NCBI GenBank assembly: GCA_023415825.1
Contig: JAEZJF010000025.1
Location: forward strand, 62,001-126,000
From: Bacillota bacterium
Lineage (GTDB): Bacteria > Bacillota > Clostridia > DSM-8532
Direction: 5' to 3'
DNA length: 64,000 nucleotides
Position 1 is the first letter of the stretch. The number at the start of each line of letters is the position of its first letter. Made by a program: the position numbers and the translations under genes. This document shows, piece after piece, positions 44,354 to 52,916 of the stretch. Below the pieces are notes generated by a model. It saw only the letters and a program-made list of their open reading frames with translations. It did not search any database and was not told the DNA's origin.

Positions 44354-44463
44354 AACCCTTCCTCCTCACTGTCCTATTTTTTACTGTCTCCAGGTGATAT
44401 TTTCATTATGTTCTTTCATTGTGAATTCTGTATGATGACTATTGGAAGCTTAGCTGAAAAAGT

Positions 44464-44784
44464 TCAGTGCAGTATACATAAAAATACAACCATTGCAATG
44501 CCGAACAAAATGTAAGACGCGGTGAAATATAGGCTAAGAAGTCCCGAGGAGCTTCCCGCTATCTCAAAAATACCTTTTAATAAAAGGCCTGCCATCAATG
44601 TGGTAATTCTTCAAAAGCCTCCATTACATGTATAATATCCTTCACTAAGTGCTGCCCGTCAGCATCAGCAGTTAGGATTCCCGAGAAAGGTATTTGGCTT
44701 TCTAAAATCGCCTTAATGCCAGTTTTTAGAGCACGGCCTTTCACCGGGTTGGTAAGCCGGAATTAAAACAGCCGTATTCAACAT
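44464..44784 (-). pseudogene. Decayed family-2 glycosyltransferase gene
   Basis: GGAGG and an ATG at 44784 open a typical GT2 start (MLNTAVLIPAYQPGE). After a frame change and an internal deletion the other frame reads GRALKTGIKAILES and TADADGQHLVKDIIHVMEA, the DPM/GtrB-like core. It stops after about 50 residues. A third segment in another frame, down to a stop at 44464-44466, encodes a membrane helix (SGLLSLYFTASYILFGIAMV). Large parts of a normal 230-residue or longer enzyme are missing. It is a relic of surface-polysaccharide biosynthesis. The rest of the gap 44354-44985 holds the BlaI operators and nothing else I can identify. Confidence 0.7.
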
Positions 44785-44889
44785 CAATCCTCCATTTCAT
44801 GCGCATTAGGATGCCAATTAAAACTATAAACCTTCTGCCTGTGGTTTTGATGTTGGCATTGTGATTGTTGGGTGACGCCGCTGTTTTTC

Positions 44890-44941
44890 TTGACGTCAGG
44901 TTGTCTATTGTGATAGACTAAATTTGTCTATTACAATAGAC
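44890..44941 (+). promoter_or_regulatory. Promoter with twin BlaI-type operators
   Basis: GTCTATTGTGATAGAC (44903-44918) and GTCTATTACAATAGAC (44926-44941) are 16-bp dyads repeated at a 23-base interval. TTGACG (44890-44895) with a -10-like ATAGAC (44913-44918) after 17 bases puts the first dyad on the promoter. This is the expected layout for autorepression by the BlaI-family protein encoded just downstream. Confidence 0.7.
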
Positions 44942-44985
44942 AAGAACGTCAAGTCTGTATTTAAAGGTTTTCTGGAGGTTATTTA

Positions 44986-45348
44986 ATGGAACAATACAAG
45001 CTTTTCGATGCGGAGTTTAAATTAATGTGCATTATTTGGGAATCCGAGCCACTTTCAGCCCGGAGGCTAACTGAGCTATGTCAGCAAAATCTGGGCTGGA
45101 AAAGAACTACGACTTATACCGTACTTCGCAAGCTATGTGATCGTGGTATACTCCAAAATGAGAATTCCACAGTATCATCCATTGTCAAGCGTGAGCAGAT
45201 TCAAAAGTATGAAAGCGAGGTTGTGGTGGAAAAGGCCTTTGATGGCTCACTTCCTAAATTTATCGCCGCATTTCTTAACGACAAAAAACTATCCGATATT
45301 GAAGTCGAGGAACTGAAACAGTTGATCGATCGCCATAAGGAGGGCTGA
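44986..45348 (+). CDS. BlaI/MecI-family repressor
   Basis: The 120-residue winged-helix protein (LFDAEFKLMCIIWESEPLSA, WKRTTTYTVLRKLCDRGIL) has the C-terminal dimerisation segment where BlaI proteins are cut. It is followed after 2 bases by the M56 sensor-protease gene. It probably represses its own operon and perhaps unlinked cell-wall genes. Confidence 0.9.
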   Translation: MEQYKLFDAEFKLMCIIWESEPLSARRLTELCQQNLGWKRTTTYTVLRKLCDRGILQNENSTVSSIVKREQIQKYESEVVVEKAFDGSLPKFIAAFLNDKKLSDIEVEELKQLIDRHKEG

Positions 45349-45350
45349 AT

Positions 45351-47138
45351 ATGAGTTTTCTGGAAGATGCTTTTATCTACGTACTCAACATGAGTATGAC
45401 CGCCAGTGTTGCAGCTCTCGTTGTTATCATTGCCCGTCAACTGCTTAAAAGAGCCCCCAAGGTATTTTCCTATGCCCTCTGGAGCGTTGTATTTTTCAGG
45501 CTTGTTTGCCCGTTCAGCTTTTCTTCATCATGGAGCTTTTTTAGATTAACTGAATCTGCACAAACCAATGTCTTACAACCTCAATTTATCTCTCAGGGTT
45601 TAAGCAAGGTGGTAATCCCCATAATGGATAGGGGCAGTGAATTCCTAAATGATACGCTCATTAACAATTTACCGGTTCCGGCCCCCCTTGCAGCCCTGAA
45701 GCCTATGCAACCTTTGTCCATCCTTGCATTTGTCTGGAGCATTGGTATTGCTGCTTTTCTTCTGTATGCAGTGATTTCATATATTCGACTAAATAAACGC
45801 ATCAGTATGGCAACTCTTGTTTCGGATAATATCTATGAAACCGACCTTATCAAAAGTCCCTTTGTCTGCGGATTTATAAGACCAAAAATCTATCTGCCTC
45901 TGGGTCTGGTGGAAAACGAGCGAGAATATATCCTCTGCCATGAACAGACACATATCAAGCGATTTGATCATCTTGTAAAGCCACTGGCATATTTGGCGCT
46001 TATTCTTCACTGGTTTAATCCTTTTATTTGGCTTTGCTTTTCACTTATGATAAAGGATATGGAAATGTCCTGTGATGAAAGGGTTATGGGATTGACAGCC
46101 GGCAAGGGAGCTTCCAGCTACAGCAAATCCCTGCTTTCCATGGCTATACAGCAGAAAATGCCCGGGCCAAGCCCTCTGGCCTTTGGAGAAAGCAATGTAA
46201 AAGCAAGAATAAAAAACATACTTCATTATAGAAAACCGGAATTCTGGGTGATCATAACATCTGTTATTATCGTGGTGATCCTGGCGGCTACACTGATGTC
46301 AAACCCTGTAAGCGGCTACTCAATAGATGGTCATCCTGAACACTTAATAAGTGACAACAGTCCAAAAACACCCGAAAAGATTGTCATCACTGATCTTGTA
46401 AACGGTAAAGAATATCTATTTACCGATACAAAGGAGATTTGGGAGATAACATCTATTGTTAAGGATATGCGCATTTCCAGGAAGGAGATAAACAAAACAC
46501 GTGGCGGTCAATCAGATAGCCGATATACAATCACATACTATGATGAATATGAGGACAGCACTGAGGATTTCAGTTATACCTTCCATATTGCTCCCGTCTG
46601 GATTGACAATGATGTTAAGCCAACCTTGAGATTTAAGCTCATTAATGAGGACATTATCCTGAAAAGGATCGAGGCTGTCATATCAGCCAAAATCAGCAAG
46701 GTTCCCTATGACATTGACTATTTGATGGAAAACAAAACCCAATATATCGGCAACCATGTCAAGGTCGGGTCACTCTTAAGTGGCATGCCACTGCCCGAGG
46801 GCATTACCCGGGTGAGTATGCAGCTTTCAACAGAAAAGCCACCTTATGGCGTAACCTACCATTATGAGCTTAAAGATGATTCCATTGTTGTCAGCGAGGA
46901 ACAGTTTTTAAGAAACTCCATCCTTCTCTTTGCCCTGATCGACAACGCGGATGAGGTCACACATTTGGGTCATTGGAACAATAAATTGCTCTCCTCTACT
47001 CCCTTTAAATTTACCTATACCCGGGCTGATGTCGAACTGATTTTCAATGGCGATGTGCGGCAATTTTCCGAGAGTAAGGAAAAGCTTGCCGAGCTTATAG
47101 AGATGGTTGAGCTTATCAGTTTTGACACCACTGAATAG
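45351..47138 (+). CDS. BlaR1-like M56 metalloprotease with DUF4825-like C-terminus
   Basis: The 595-residue protein has N-terminal membrane helices, the M56 zinc motif HEQTH (His197, Glu198, His201), a further membrane helix near residue 305, and an external C-terminal region of about 280 residues. That region lacks the penicillin-binding sensor domain of true BlaR1. Its last 130 residues (TQYIGNHVKVGSLLSGMPLP) resemble DUF4825. It probably senses another envelope signal and inactivates the repressor (inference). Confidence 0.88.
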   Translation: MSFLEDAFIYVLNMSMTASVAALVVIIARQLLKRAPKVFSYALWSVVFFRLVCPFSFSSSWSFFRLTESAQTNVLQPQFISQGLSKVVIPIMDRGSEFLNDTLINNLPVPAPLAALKPMQPLSILAFVWSIGIAAFLLYAVISYIRLNKRISMATLVSDNIYETDLIKSPFVCGFIRPKIYLPLGLVENEREYILCHEQTHIKRFDHLVKPLAYLALILHWFNPFIWLCFSLMIKDMEMSCDERVMGLTAGKGASSYSKSLLSMAIQQKMPGPSPLAFGESNVKARIKNILHYRKPEFWVIITSVIIVVILAATLMSNPVSGYSIDGHPEHLISDNSPKTPEKIVITDLVNGKEYLFTDTKEIWEITSIVKDMRISRKEINKTRGGQSDSRYTITYYDEYEDSTEDFSYTFHIAPVWIDNDVKPTLRFKLINEDIILKRIEAVISAKISKVPYDIDYLMENKTQYIGNHVKVGSLLSGMPLPEGITRVSMQLSTEKPPYGVTYHYELKDDSIVVSEEQFLRNSILLFALIDNADEVTHLGHWNNKLLSSTPFKFTYTRADVELIFNGDVRQFSESKEKLAELIEMVELISFDTTE

Positions 47139-47154
47139 TATATAAATGATCGAG

Positions 47155-47189
47155 AAAGACCGTCTCAAATAAGTTTTGGGACGGTCTTT
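47155..47189. terminator. Bidirectional terminator
   Basis: AAAGACCGTC (47155-47164) pairs with GACGGTCTTT (47180-47189), followed by T on the plus strand and preceded by A/G-rich sequence for the minus strand. It separates the convergent M56 and radical SAM genes. Confidence 0.75.
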
Positions 47190-47199
47190 TGTAGATTTA

Positions 47200-48453
47200 C
47201 TATTTCAGAACGATTTTTTCTGGAAAAGCTTCATTTCTTGAAATATTCCACATCTTATCAATATAGGCTGTGGTGTAGGCCTGCTCGATAGTGTGGTAGT
47301 AGTAGGCCCCTCGTTCTGTCAAATGATATTCATTCCCCTTCTTTTTAATAAACCCTAAAATACGGCAGATAAAAAGCTCCAATCCATACTGACGGCTTAG
47401 TGGAACATTAAAAAATTTTTGAAAATGATTCATGTTAATCCTCATGGAATAGGCACTCCAAAACAGGTAATAAACCATTCTTTGATATAAGGAGAAATCC
47501 AGGGTCAAGGACGTTGGCAGACGCCCCTTATCCACTCTTTCTATATATCCGGCAATAGAAAACGTGTTGATTTTGAACTGGGTTTTCAAAAGAGTTGTTG
47601 CTGATACTCCAAAGCCCAGAAAATTGTCCCTGGTTACAGAAGAATACTTGTCTGTATTGGGCTTTGCAAAGGTCCATACCGATGTCCGCTTATATCCCTT
47701 TTGTGCACAGTAGGCTGTCATCTCCGACAACATTTTTTTCTTTTCCCGTTCAGGTAATGGTTTATAGCGATTGTTAGCAAAAGTAAAATCTATAAAGGGA
47801 TAGGCTGAAATCTGAGTTGCACCATTTGAAAAAGCAGTGTCAATATCCTTTTTCAAAATTTCGCTTGTCTGGCCGGGTATGGCAAAAATAAGATCCATAT
47901 CAACTGTATTAAAATTCGCTTTGCGGATTGCTTTAAAAATCTCGTTATAGTCGGGCATTTTCCGACCGATGGCTGACAGACAATCCTGATGAAAGGATTG
48001 GATGCCTATGCTGATCATAGTCACCCCAGCTTCTTTTAACTTCAAAAGCGTTTCATCATTGACATCATCAGGATGAAGCTCTACGCCAACTCCGCCGCGA
48101 ATGACAAAATACTGCTTCAAGGTACGAATAATCTCCCCCAGAGAATCCACCATCAACGCAGGAGTTCCACCACCAAAATAGAGGCTGGTCACCTCTTTTG
48201 AGTCTGTTAAAGTATCTCCTATCAGCTTGATCTCTTTTAACAAAGCCTGTTTGTATCTTTCTGCAAGATGAGGATCATAGATTTCCTTGCAATAGGGACA
48301 AAAGCTGCAAAGGGCCCTACAAAAGGGAATATGTACATATAAACCAAGCTGACTAGTCTCTTCAAAATCAAGCCGATCCTCATATTTATTTTTAAATTCA
48401 AAGGGCTTAAAAGATTTAGTAAGCCAAATTCTCATGAGGGATGTTAAGGTCAT
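47200..48453 (-). CDS. HemN/HemW-like radical SAM protein
   Basis: The 417-residue protein has YVHIPFCRALCSFCPYC (Cys45, Cys49, Cys52, with Cys55 close by), FGGGTPALM, ELHPDDV and SIGIQSFHQ, all typical of the coproporphyrinogen-oxidase-like family. True HemN has CX3CX2CXC, while here the fourth Cys is one residue later. Members of this family include heme chaperones, methyltransferases and other enzymes, so coproporphyrinogen oxidation is not assured. It lies 11 bases after another radical SAM gene and is probably translated with it. Confidence 0.82.
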   Translation of the reverse strand: MTLTSLMRIWLTKSFKPFEFKNKYEDRLDFEETSQLGLYVHIPFCRALCSFCPYCKEIYDPHLAERYKQALLKEIKLIGDTLTDSKEVTSLYFGGGTPALMVDSLGEIIRTLKQYFVIRGGVGVELHPDDVNDETLLKLKEAGVTMISIGIQSFHQDCLSAIGRKMPDYNEIFKAIRKANFNTVDMDLIFAIPGQTSEILKKDIDTAFSNGATQISAYPFIDFTFANNRYKPLPEREKKKMLSEMTAYCAQKGYKRTSVWTFAKPNTDKYSSVTRDNFLGFGVSATTLLKTQFKINTFSIAGYIERVDKGRLPTSLTLDFSLYQRMVYYLFWSAYSMRINMNHFQKFFNVPLSRQYGLELFICRILGFIKKKGNEYHLTERGAYYYHTIEQAYTTAYIDKMWNISRNEAFPEKIVLK

Positions 48454-48464
48454 TGTGTTTTCTC

Positions 48465-49367
48465 CTATATATAGCGTAGATATGTGCGCAGCATATCAAA
48501 AATGACACGCAGATTGCCTTGAAAAACAAGAGCATATTCTGCAGCAAAGAAATAACCACATTGGCTGCACAACCCGGGGACATCCAAACACCTTCCGCAA
48601 ACCGACAGCTTTCCGTTTTCCATGACTACGCACTGATGACATGGCGTGGGGAATTCATTTCGGATAATATATGGAAAGGCGCTTTTTAAGTTAAATACCG
48701 GCATGCCTTGATTCATCATTTCCGAAATAGTCCGACAGCACCGTTCTTTCTCCTCAACTGTTAATGAAAGCTGCTCAGTACCTGGATAGGGTGTATGAAA
48801 ATTAAATGAAACGGCTTTTATATTGGCTTCTTTTTTTGCAGTAGCACACACCTCAGGAATGTCCATTTGATTCAGCTTATTAATAGCCATATAAAGGCAG
48901 ATATTAGGTGATGTGGCATTTCGGATATTGTCCATAATTCTATCGTATGTATCTCCACGAATCAAATTATGCTGCTCTTTTCCACCGTCCAGGCTCAGCA
49001 GAATCAAATTTGCTTCGGGCAAATCAATTATAAATGTTCCGTTCGTAACCACATTTACAATTAAAAATCCCATATTTTTTGCTTCAATCACTAAATCCCG
49101 CACGGTTCTCCCGCTATCTTGCCATAAAAAGGTTTCTCCCCCGCAAAAAAAAAGGATGCGGATCCCATTTTGGTATAGGCTCTGCATTTCTTTTTTAATT
49201 TGCTCATAGGGATGTATAATCGATGTGATATTATTGACTGCACAATGCTTGCATGAAAGATTGCATTTGTCTGTAACTATAATTGTCCCTAAAATAGGCT
49301 TTTTTCGACGAAAAAGGATTGTGCTCATACCAAAGGCCGAAAACTGTATAAATGAAGAAAATTTCAT
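48465..49367 (-). CDS. Radical SAM protein with Cys-rich C-terminus
   Basis: The 300-residue protein has CNLSCKHC (Cys35, Cys39, Cys42), FFCGGETFLW and a C-terminal cluster of seven cysteines (PCHQC, CGRCLDVPGLCSQCG) that could bind an auxiliary Fe-S cluster. AGGAAAGG precedes the ATG. Its product is unknown. It forms a tandem with the HemN-like gene, suggesting two steps of one pathway (inference). No short precursor-peptide gene is visible between 47139 and 50986. Confidence 0.8.
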   Translation of the reverse strand: MKFSSFIQFSAFGMSTILFRRKKPILGTIIVTDKCNLSCKHCAVNNITSIIHPYEQIKKEMQSLYQNGIRILFFCGGETFLWQDSGRTVRDLVIEAKNMGFLIVNVVTNGTFIIDLPEANLILLSLDGGKEQHNLIRGDTYDRIMDNIRNATSPNICLYMAINKLNQMDIPEVCATAKKEANIKAVSFNFHTPYPGTEQLSLTVEEKERCCRTISEMMNQGMPVFNLKSAFPYIIRNEFPTPCHQCVVMENGKLSVCGRCLDVPGLCSQCGYFFAAEYALVFQGNLRVIFDMLRTYLRYI

Positions 49368-49392
49368 CCAAAATCCTTTCCTGAATCATTCT

Positions 49393-50877
49393 TTATTTAT
49401 GATAAAGCTTCTTTGACTGGTATTGCGGCTCACAGGTCATGTTGATTCCTAGCTTTTGGAATACATTTTCGTCAACACGGGATAGAATTACTGTAGAGTG
49501 AGCCTCGCATCCACGAAGCTTTGGAAGCTGCTCCATGGCCAGCGCCGCGGTCGGATTGGTAGCTGCACAAATAGTCAGTGCTATCAATATCTCGTCGGTG
49601 TGAAGACGCGGGTTCCTATTCCCCATATGATTGACTTTTAAAGCCTGAATAGGTTCGATGACAATGGGTGAAATCAAGTGTATGTCATGATGGATACCGC
49701 CCAGTTCCTTCAACGCGTTTAATAAAAGCGCTGCAGAGGCTCCCAGTAACGATGTCGTTTTTCCTGTTACAATTCGTCCGTCGTTGAGCTGTAGGGCTAC
49801 AGCAGGGCCATCAGTAGCTTCAGCACGATTTAAAGCCATTTCCACTACAGGACGGTTTTTAGGTGATATACCTAATTGGTTCATTAAAAGCTCTAGCCTG
49901 TATACTTCCGCTTTTTCAGCCAAGCCTTGCCGCTGAGCGCAGCGGGTATTATAGTATCTTCGTATTACCTCCTGCTCTGATGCTCTGCAGACGGCCTCGT
50001 CGTCAGTAATACAGGAGCCTGCCATATTGACACCCATATCCGTAGGGCTTTTATAAGGCGATTTGCCTGATATCTTTTCTAATATAGCATTTAATACGGG
50101 AAAGATTTCGATATCCCTGTTGTAATTTACCGTTGTTATACCGTAGGCGTCGAGATGGAAGGGATCAATCATGTTAACATCATTGAGATCGGTAGTAGCG
50201 GCTTCGTAGGCAAGATTAACAGGATGCTTCAAGGGTAGGTTCCATATGGGGAAGGTCTCAAACTTTGCGTATCCGGCCTGAATGCCGCGTTTGTGGTCAT
50301 GATAGAGCTGAGAGAGGCATGTTGCCATTTTACCGCTTCCCGGTCCCGGAGCAGTAACCACTATAAGGGATCGGGTCGTTTCTATATAATCATTTTTACC
50401 ATATCCGTCGTCACTTACTATGAGCGGAATATTTGAAGGGTAATCGGGGATGGGATAGTGCCTGTAAACCTTTATACCAAGATTTATAAGCCGTCTTTGA
50501 AATAAATCGGCGGCAAATTGTGAACGATAATGCGTAATGACAACGCTTCCCACATACATACCAATTTCATGGAAGGCATCAATCAACCGCAGTACATCAT
50601 GATCATAGGTTATTCCGAGGTCACCCCGGCGCTTGCTTTTTTCAATATCGTCAGCATTGATTGTAATAACAATTTCGGCCTGTTCCTTAAGCTCCAACAA
50701 CATTTTTATCTTGTTGTCCGGCTTAAAACCAGGAAGTACTCTGGAAGCGTGATAATCGTCAAAAAGTTTTCCTCCAAATTCCAAATAGAGCTTCCCGCCA
50801 AAAAAAGATATCCTATCAAGTATTTTCTGAGATTGTTGATGAAGGTACTTATCACTGTCAAATCCAATTTTAGTCAT
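49393..50877 (-). CDS. DUF1846 family protein
   Basis: The 494-residue protein matches the conserved DUF1846 family (GFDSDKYLHQQS start, GGKLYLEFGGKLFDDYHASRVLPG, TAPGPGSGKMATCLSQLYHD). The GPGSGK segment resembles a nucleotide-binding loop. The family is widespread in Firmicutes and has no established reaction known to me. GGGAG precedes the ATG. Confidence 0.88.
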   Translation of the reverse strand: MTKIGFDSDKYLHQQSQKILDRISFFGGKLYLEFGGKLFDDYHASRVLPGFKPDNKIKMLLELKEQAEIVITINADDIEKSKRRGDLGITYDHDVLRLIDAFHEIGMYVGSVVITHYRSQFAADLFQRRLINLGIKVYRHYPIPDYPSNIPLIVSDDGYGKNDYIETTRSLIVVTAPGPGSGKMATCLSQLYHDHKRGIQAGYAKFETFPIWNLPLKHPVNLAYEAATTDLNDVNMIDPFHLDAYGITTVNYNRDIEIFPVLNAILEKISGKSPYKSPTDMGVNMAGSCITDDEAVCRASEQEVIRRYYNTRCAQRQGLAEKAEVYRLELLMNQLGISPKNRPVVEMALNRAEATDGPAVALQLNDGRIVTGKTTSLLGASAALLLNALKELGGIHHDIHLISPIVIEPIQALKVNHMGNRNPRLHTDEILIALTICAATNPTAALAMEQLPKLRGCEAHSTVILSRVDENVFQKLGINMTCEPQYQSKKLYHK

Positions 50878-50986
50878 TTCTTACTCCCATAAATGTGTTT
50901 TGATATGAATTTAAAGCAAGAGCTTGTTTTTACCTTTACCCACAATAACACAACTGCCATATGCCGGTCAATTGCCTCATAGAACT

Positions 50987-51349
50987 TTATTTTTTGCCCT
51001 TAGCAGTATTCATTTTGCTTCTGTCAACTATTTTTCTGGATATATCAAATAGTATGGGGATAGCCGCCTCGTCATCGAATTTCACTTTAGCACAGCCTTT
51101 ACCGAATTTGGCCTTGGGAAGTTGACTTTTTAATTCCTCAATCATTTCAAAATCTAGAGAGTGATAGGAAAAATGCTCTTTTGCGATTGAAAAGGCAATA
51201 TACATGCCATTAAACTTAAACATGGGCATTTGATAGGACAGCGTTTCTTTTGCTTCAGGGAAGTTTCCATGCATGAATTCAATGAAGGTAGTCAGCCACT
51301 TTCTTTTTTCACCTTCAAAACTGTTTACATATTCCATTACTGAATCCAT
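50987..51349 (-). CDS. DUF1801 (YdhG-like) small protein
   Basis: The 120-residue protein has the DUF1801 pattern: a central ETLSYQMPMFKFNGMYIAFSIAKEHFSYH block and a basic end. Related proteins include iron-chaperone-like domains. AAAGGAG precedes the ATG. It follows a nitroreductase gene by 14 bases, and its role is unknown. Confidence 0.8.
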   Translation of the reverse strand: MDSVMEYVNSFEGEKRKWLTTFIEFMHGNFPEAKETLSYQMPMFKFNGMYIAFSIAKEHFSYHSLDFEMIEELKSQLPKAKFGKGCAKVKFDDEAAIPILFDISRKIVDRSKMNTAKGKK

Positions 51350-51363
51350 ACTTATCTCCTTTA

Positions 51364-51942
51364 CTAAAGTATTTTGAATATAATGTCCTCCAATTTTCTT
51401 TTAGGCACATGATGGACACCCTTATCATCTCTCCAGTATTTAATACTGCCTGTTTCATCAAGCTCCTCTAAAACGACTTTTTCCTTGGGCTTCCCCAGTG
51501 CAATAACTAATAGAACCTCGTATCTCTCAGGGATACCAAGTTTACTTTTTAAGCCATCTCGATCAACTGACCCGAACATACAACCGCCCAGACCTTTTTC
51601 ACAGGCTCCTAAAAGAATACTCTGACATGCAATTCCGTGATCCCAGAAGAAATTTTTACTGATATCCTTGTCTCCAAGTACAATGATATAGGCTGAAGGT
51701 CTTTCACCTTCCTGGGGTCCCGGCCAATCCGTCAAGTACCCTGCCCATTTTAAATGCTGAAAAATGAGATTATTGTTCTCCGGCTTATTTGATATCACAT
51801 ATTTTAAAGACTGCAAATTTGCACCGCATGAAGATAGCCTCGCTAAATCTATCAATTCCTCCAGAACACCCCGATCAATCTCGGCTTCCTGATAAAACCT
51901 TCTATATGTTCTGTTATTTCTAATAAGATCCTTTATCATCAT
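51364..51942 (-). CDS. Nitroreductase family flavoprotein
   Basis: The 192-residue protein begins IKDLIRNNRTYRRFY, the FMN-binding Arg pattern of nitroreductases, with ARLSSCGANLQS, a substrate-loop region, GACEKGLGGCMFGSVDR, and ALGKP. AAGGAAGG precedes the ATG. Its upstream region carries the direct-repeat/hairpin insertion at 51977-52073. Confidence 0.88.
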   Translation of the reverse strand: MMIKDLIRNNRTYRRFYQEAEIDRGVLEELIDLARLSSCGANLQSLKYVISNKPENNNLIFQHLKWAGYLTDWPGPQEGERPSAYIIVLGDKDISKNFFWDHGIACQSILLGACEKGLGGCMFGSVDRDGLKSKLGIPERYEVLLVIALGKPKEKVVLEELDETGSIKYWRDDKGVHHVPKRKLEDIIFKIL

Positions 51943-51976
51943 ATAGTCCTTCCTTTTTCGTTTGTATATTTCTACA

Positions 51977-52073
51977 GTTATTATAACACAACGTGTTTCA
52001 ATAGCTTGGGACCCGTTCGAAATCTTTGATTTCGGTAACGGGTAACGTTATTATAACACAACGTGTTTCAATA
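51977..52073. repeat. 27-bp direct repeats flanking a hairpin element
   Basis: Identical 27-bp sequences lie at 51977-52003 and 52047-52073 (70-base period). Between them is a 43-base segment holding ACCCGTT + CGAAATC, loop TTT, GATTTCG, bulge GT, AACGGGT (52011-52043). The hairpin has the same arms and 2-base bulge as the repeats at 3923-4067. On the minus strand each 27-bp copy contains TGTTATAAT, an extended -10 promoter sequence, so the nitroreductase promoter may be duplicated. Confidence 0.7.
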
Positions 52074-52086
52074 AATCGGTCACCTG

Positions 52087-52890
52087 TCACCCTCTTTGAA
52101 ACCCGCCCTCACTGGCTATAACCTGACCCGTTATCCAGTTTGCATAATCACTCTGTAAAAAATGCACCAGCCGGGCCGCATCCTTCGGCATTCCCCAACG
52201 ACCTGAAGGGAACAAGTTTGCTACTGTTTTGTAAGCAATATCATTAGTATCAAGATACCCTGTATCGGTAGGTCCTGGATTGATACAATTTACTCGGATG
52301 TTTTGAGGAGCAAGTGCAGCGGCTGTTTGTTTGCATAGTCCGATAATGGCATCTTTTGAAACCGCATAGGCTATTTCATTTGGCATGGGACCCAAATACT
52401 GTCCGCTTGTAAACAAGGTAACAGCACCGCTTTTGTCCTTCGGCAGTTGCTTGACAAAAGCCTGTATTAATAGCATAGAGACTCTGACATTAGTAATGAG
52501 GTGGGCATCAATATGCTCTGCCGTCCATTCTCCTATTGGAGAACATGTAGAATAAGCGTGGTTTAATACCATTCCGTCAATGAACCCAAATATGGAGGAG
52601 GCCTCAGAAATCATTTTTCCCGGAGCATCATTTTCTGAAAGGTCTGATGATGGCAATGAATAAATACGATAACCGCTTTCGGATAATTCCTTTACCAGAT
52701 CATTCGTAAAACTTACGGAAGCATCAGGATATTGTAAAGCTCTATCGTAGCTTAAGCACCCATGGGTCACGACATTGGCGCCGGCTTCTGCCAATGTCTT
52801 TGCAATTGCGGCTCCTATACCCATGGAACGGCTAACACCAGTCACTAAAATATTTTTATTCCTTAAAGATAATCCTGAATCAACATTCAT
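52087..52890 (-). CDS. Short-chain dehydrogenase/reductase (FabG/FabL-like)
   Basis: The 267-residue SDR has VTGVSRSMGIGAAIA as the cofactor loop (an insertion relative to TGxxxGIG), LNHAYS in place of NNAG, SGQYLGPMPNEIAYAVSKDA with the catalytic Tyr-x-x-x-Lys, and EGGFQRG at the end. The altered NNAG motif suggests an atypical SDR. AAGGAG precedes the ATG. It follows an alpha/beta hydrolase gene. Substrate unknown. Confidence 0.85.
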   Translation of the reverse strand: MNVDSGLSLRNKNILVTGVSRSMGIGAAIAKTLAEAGANVVTHGCLSYDRALQYPDASVSFTNDLVKELSESGYRIYSLPSSDLSENDAPGKMISEASSIFGFIDGMVLNHAYSTCSPIGEWTAEHIDAHLITNVRVSMLLIQAFVKQLPKDKSGAVTLFTSGQYLGPMPNEIAYAVSKDAIIGLCKQTAAALAPQNIRVNCINPGPTDTGYLDTNDIAYKTVANLFPSGRWGMPKDAARLVHFLQSDYANWITGQVIASEGGFQRG

Positions 52891-52916
52891 AAATATCTCC
52901 TTACTAAAGCCAAAAG

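Noticed and set aside
47139..50986. Hidden RiPP precursor peptide next to the two radical SAM genes
   Set aside because: The intergenic gaps are too short (11, 25 and 109 bases), and no short Cys-rich frame with an RBS is present.
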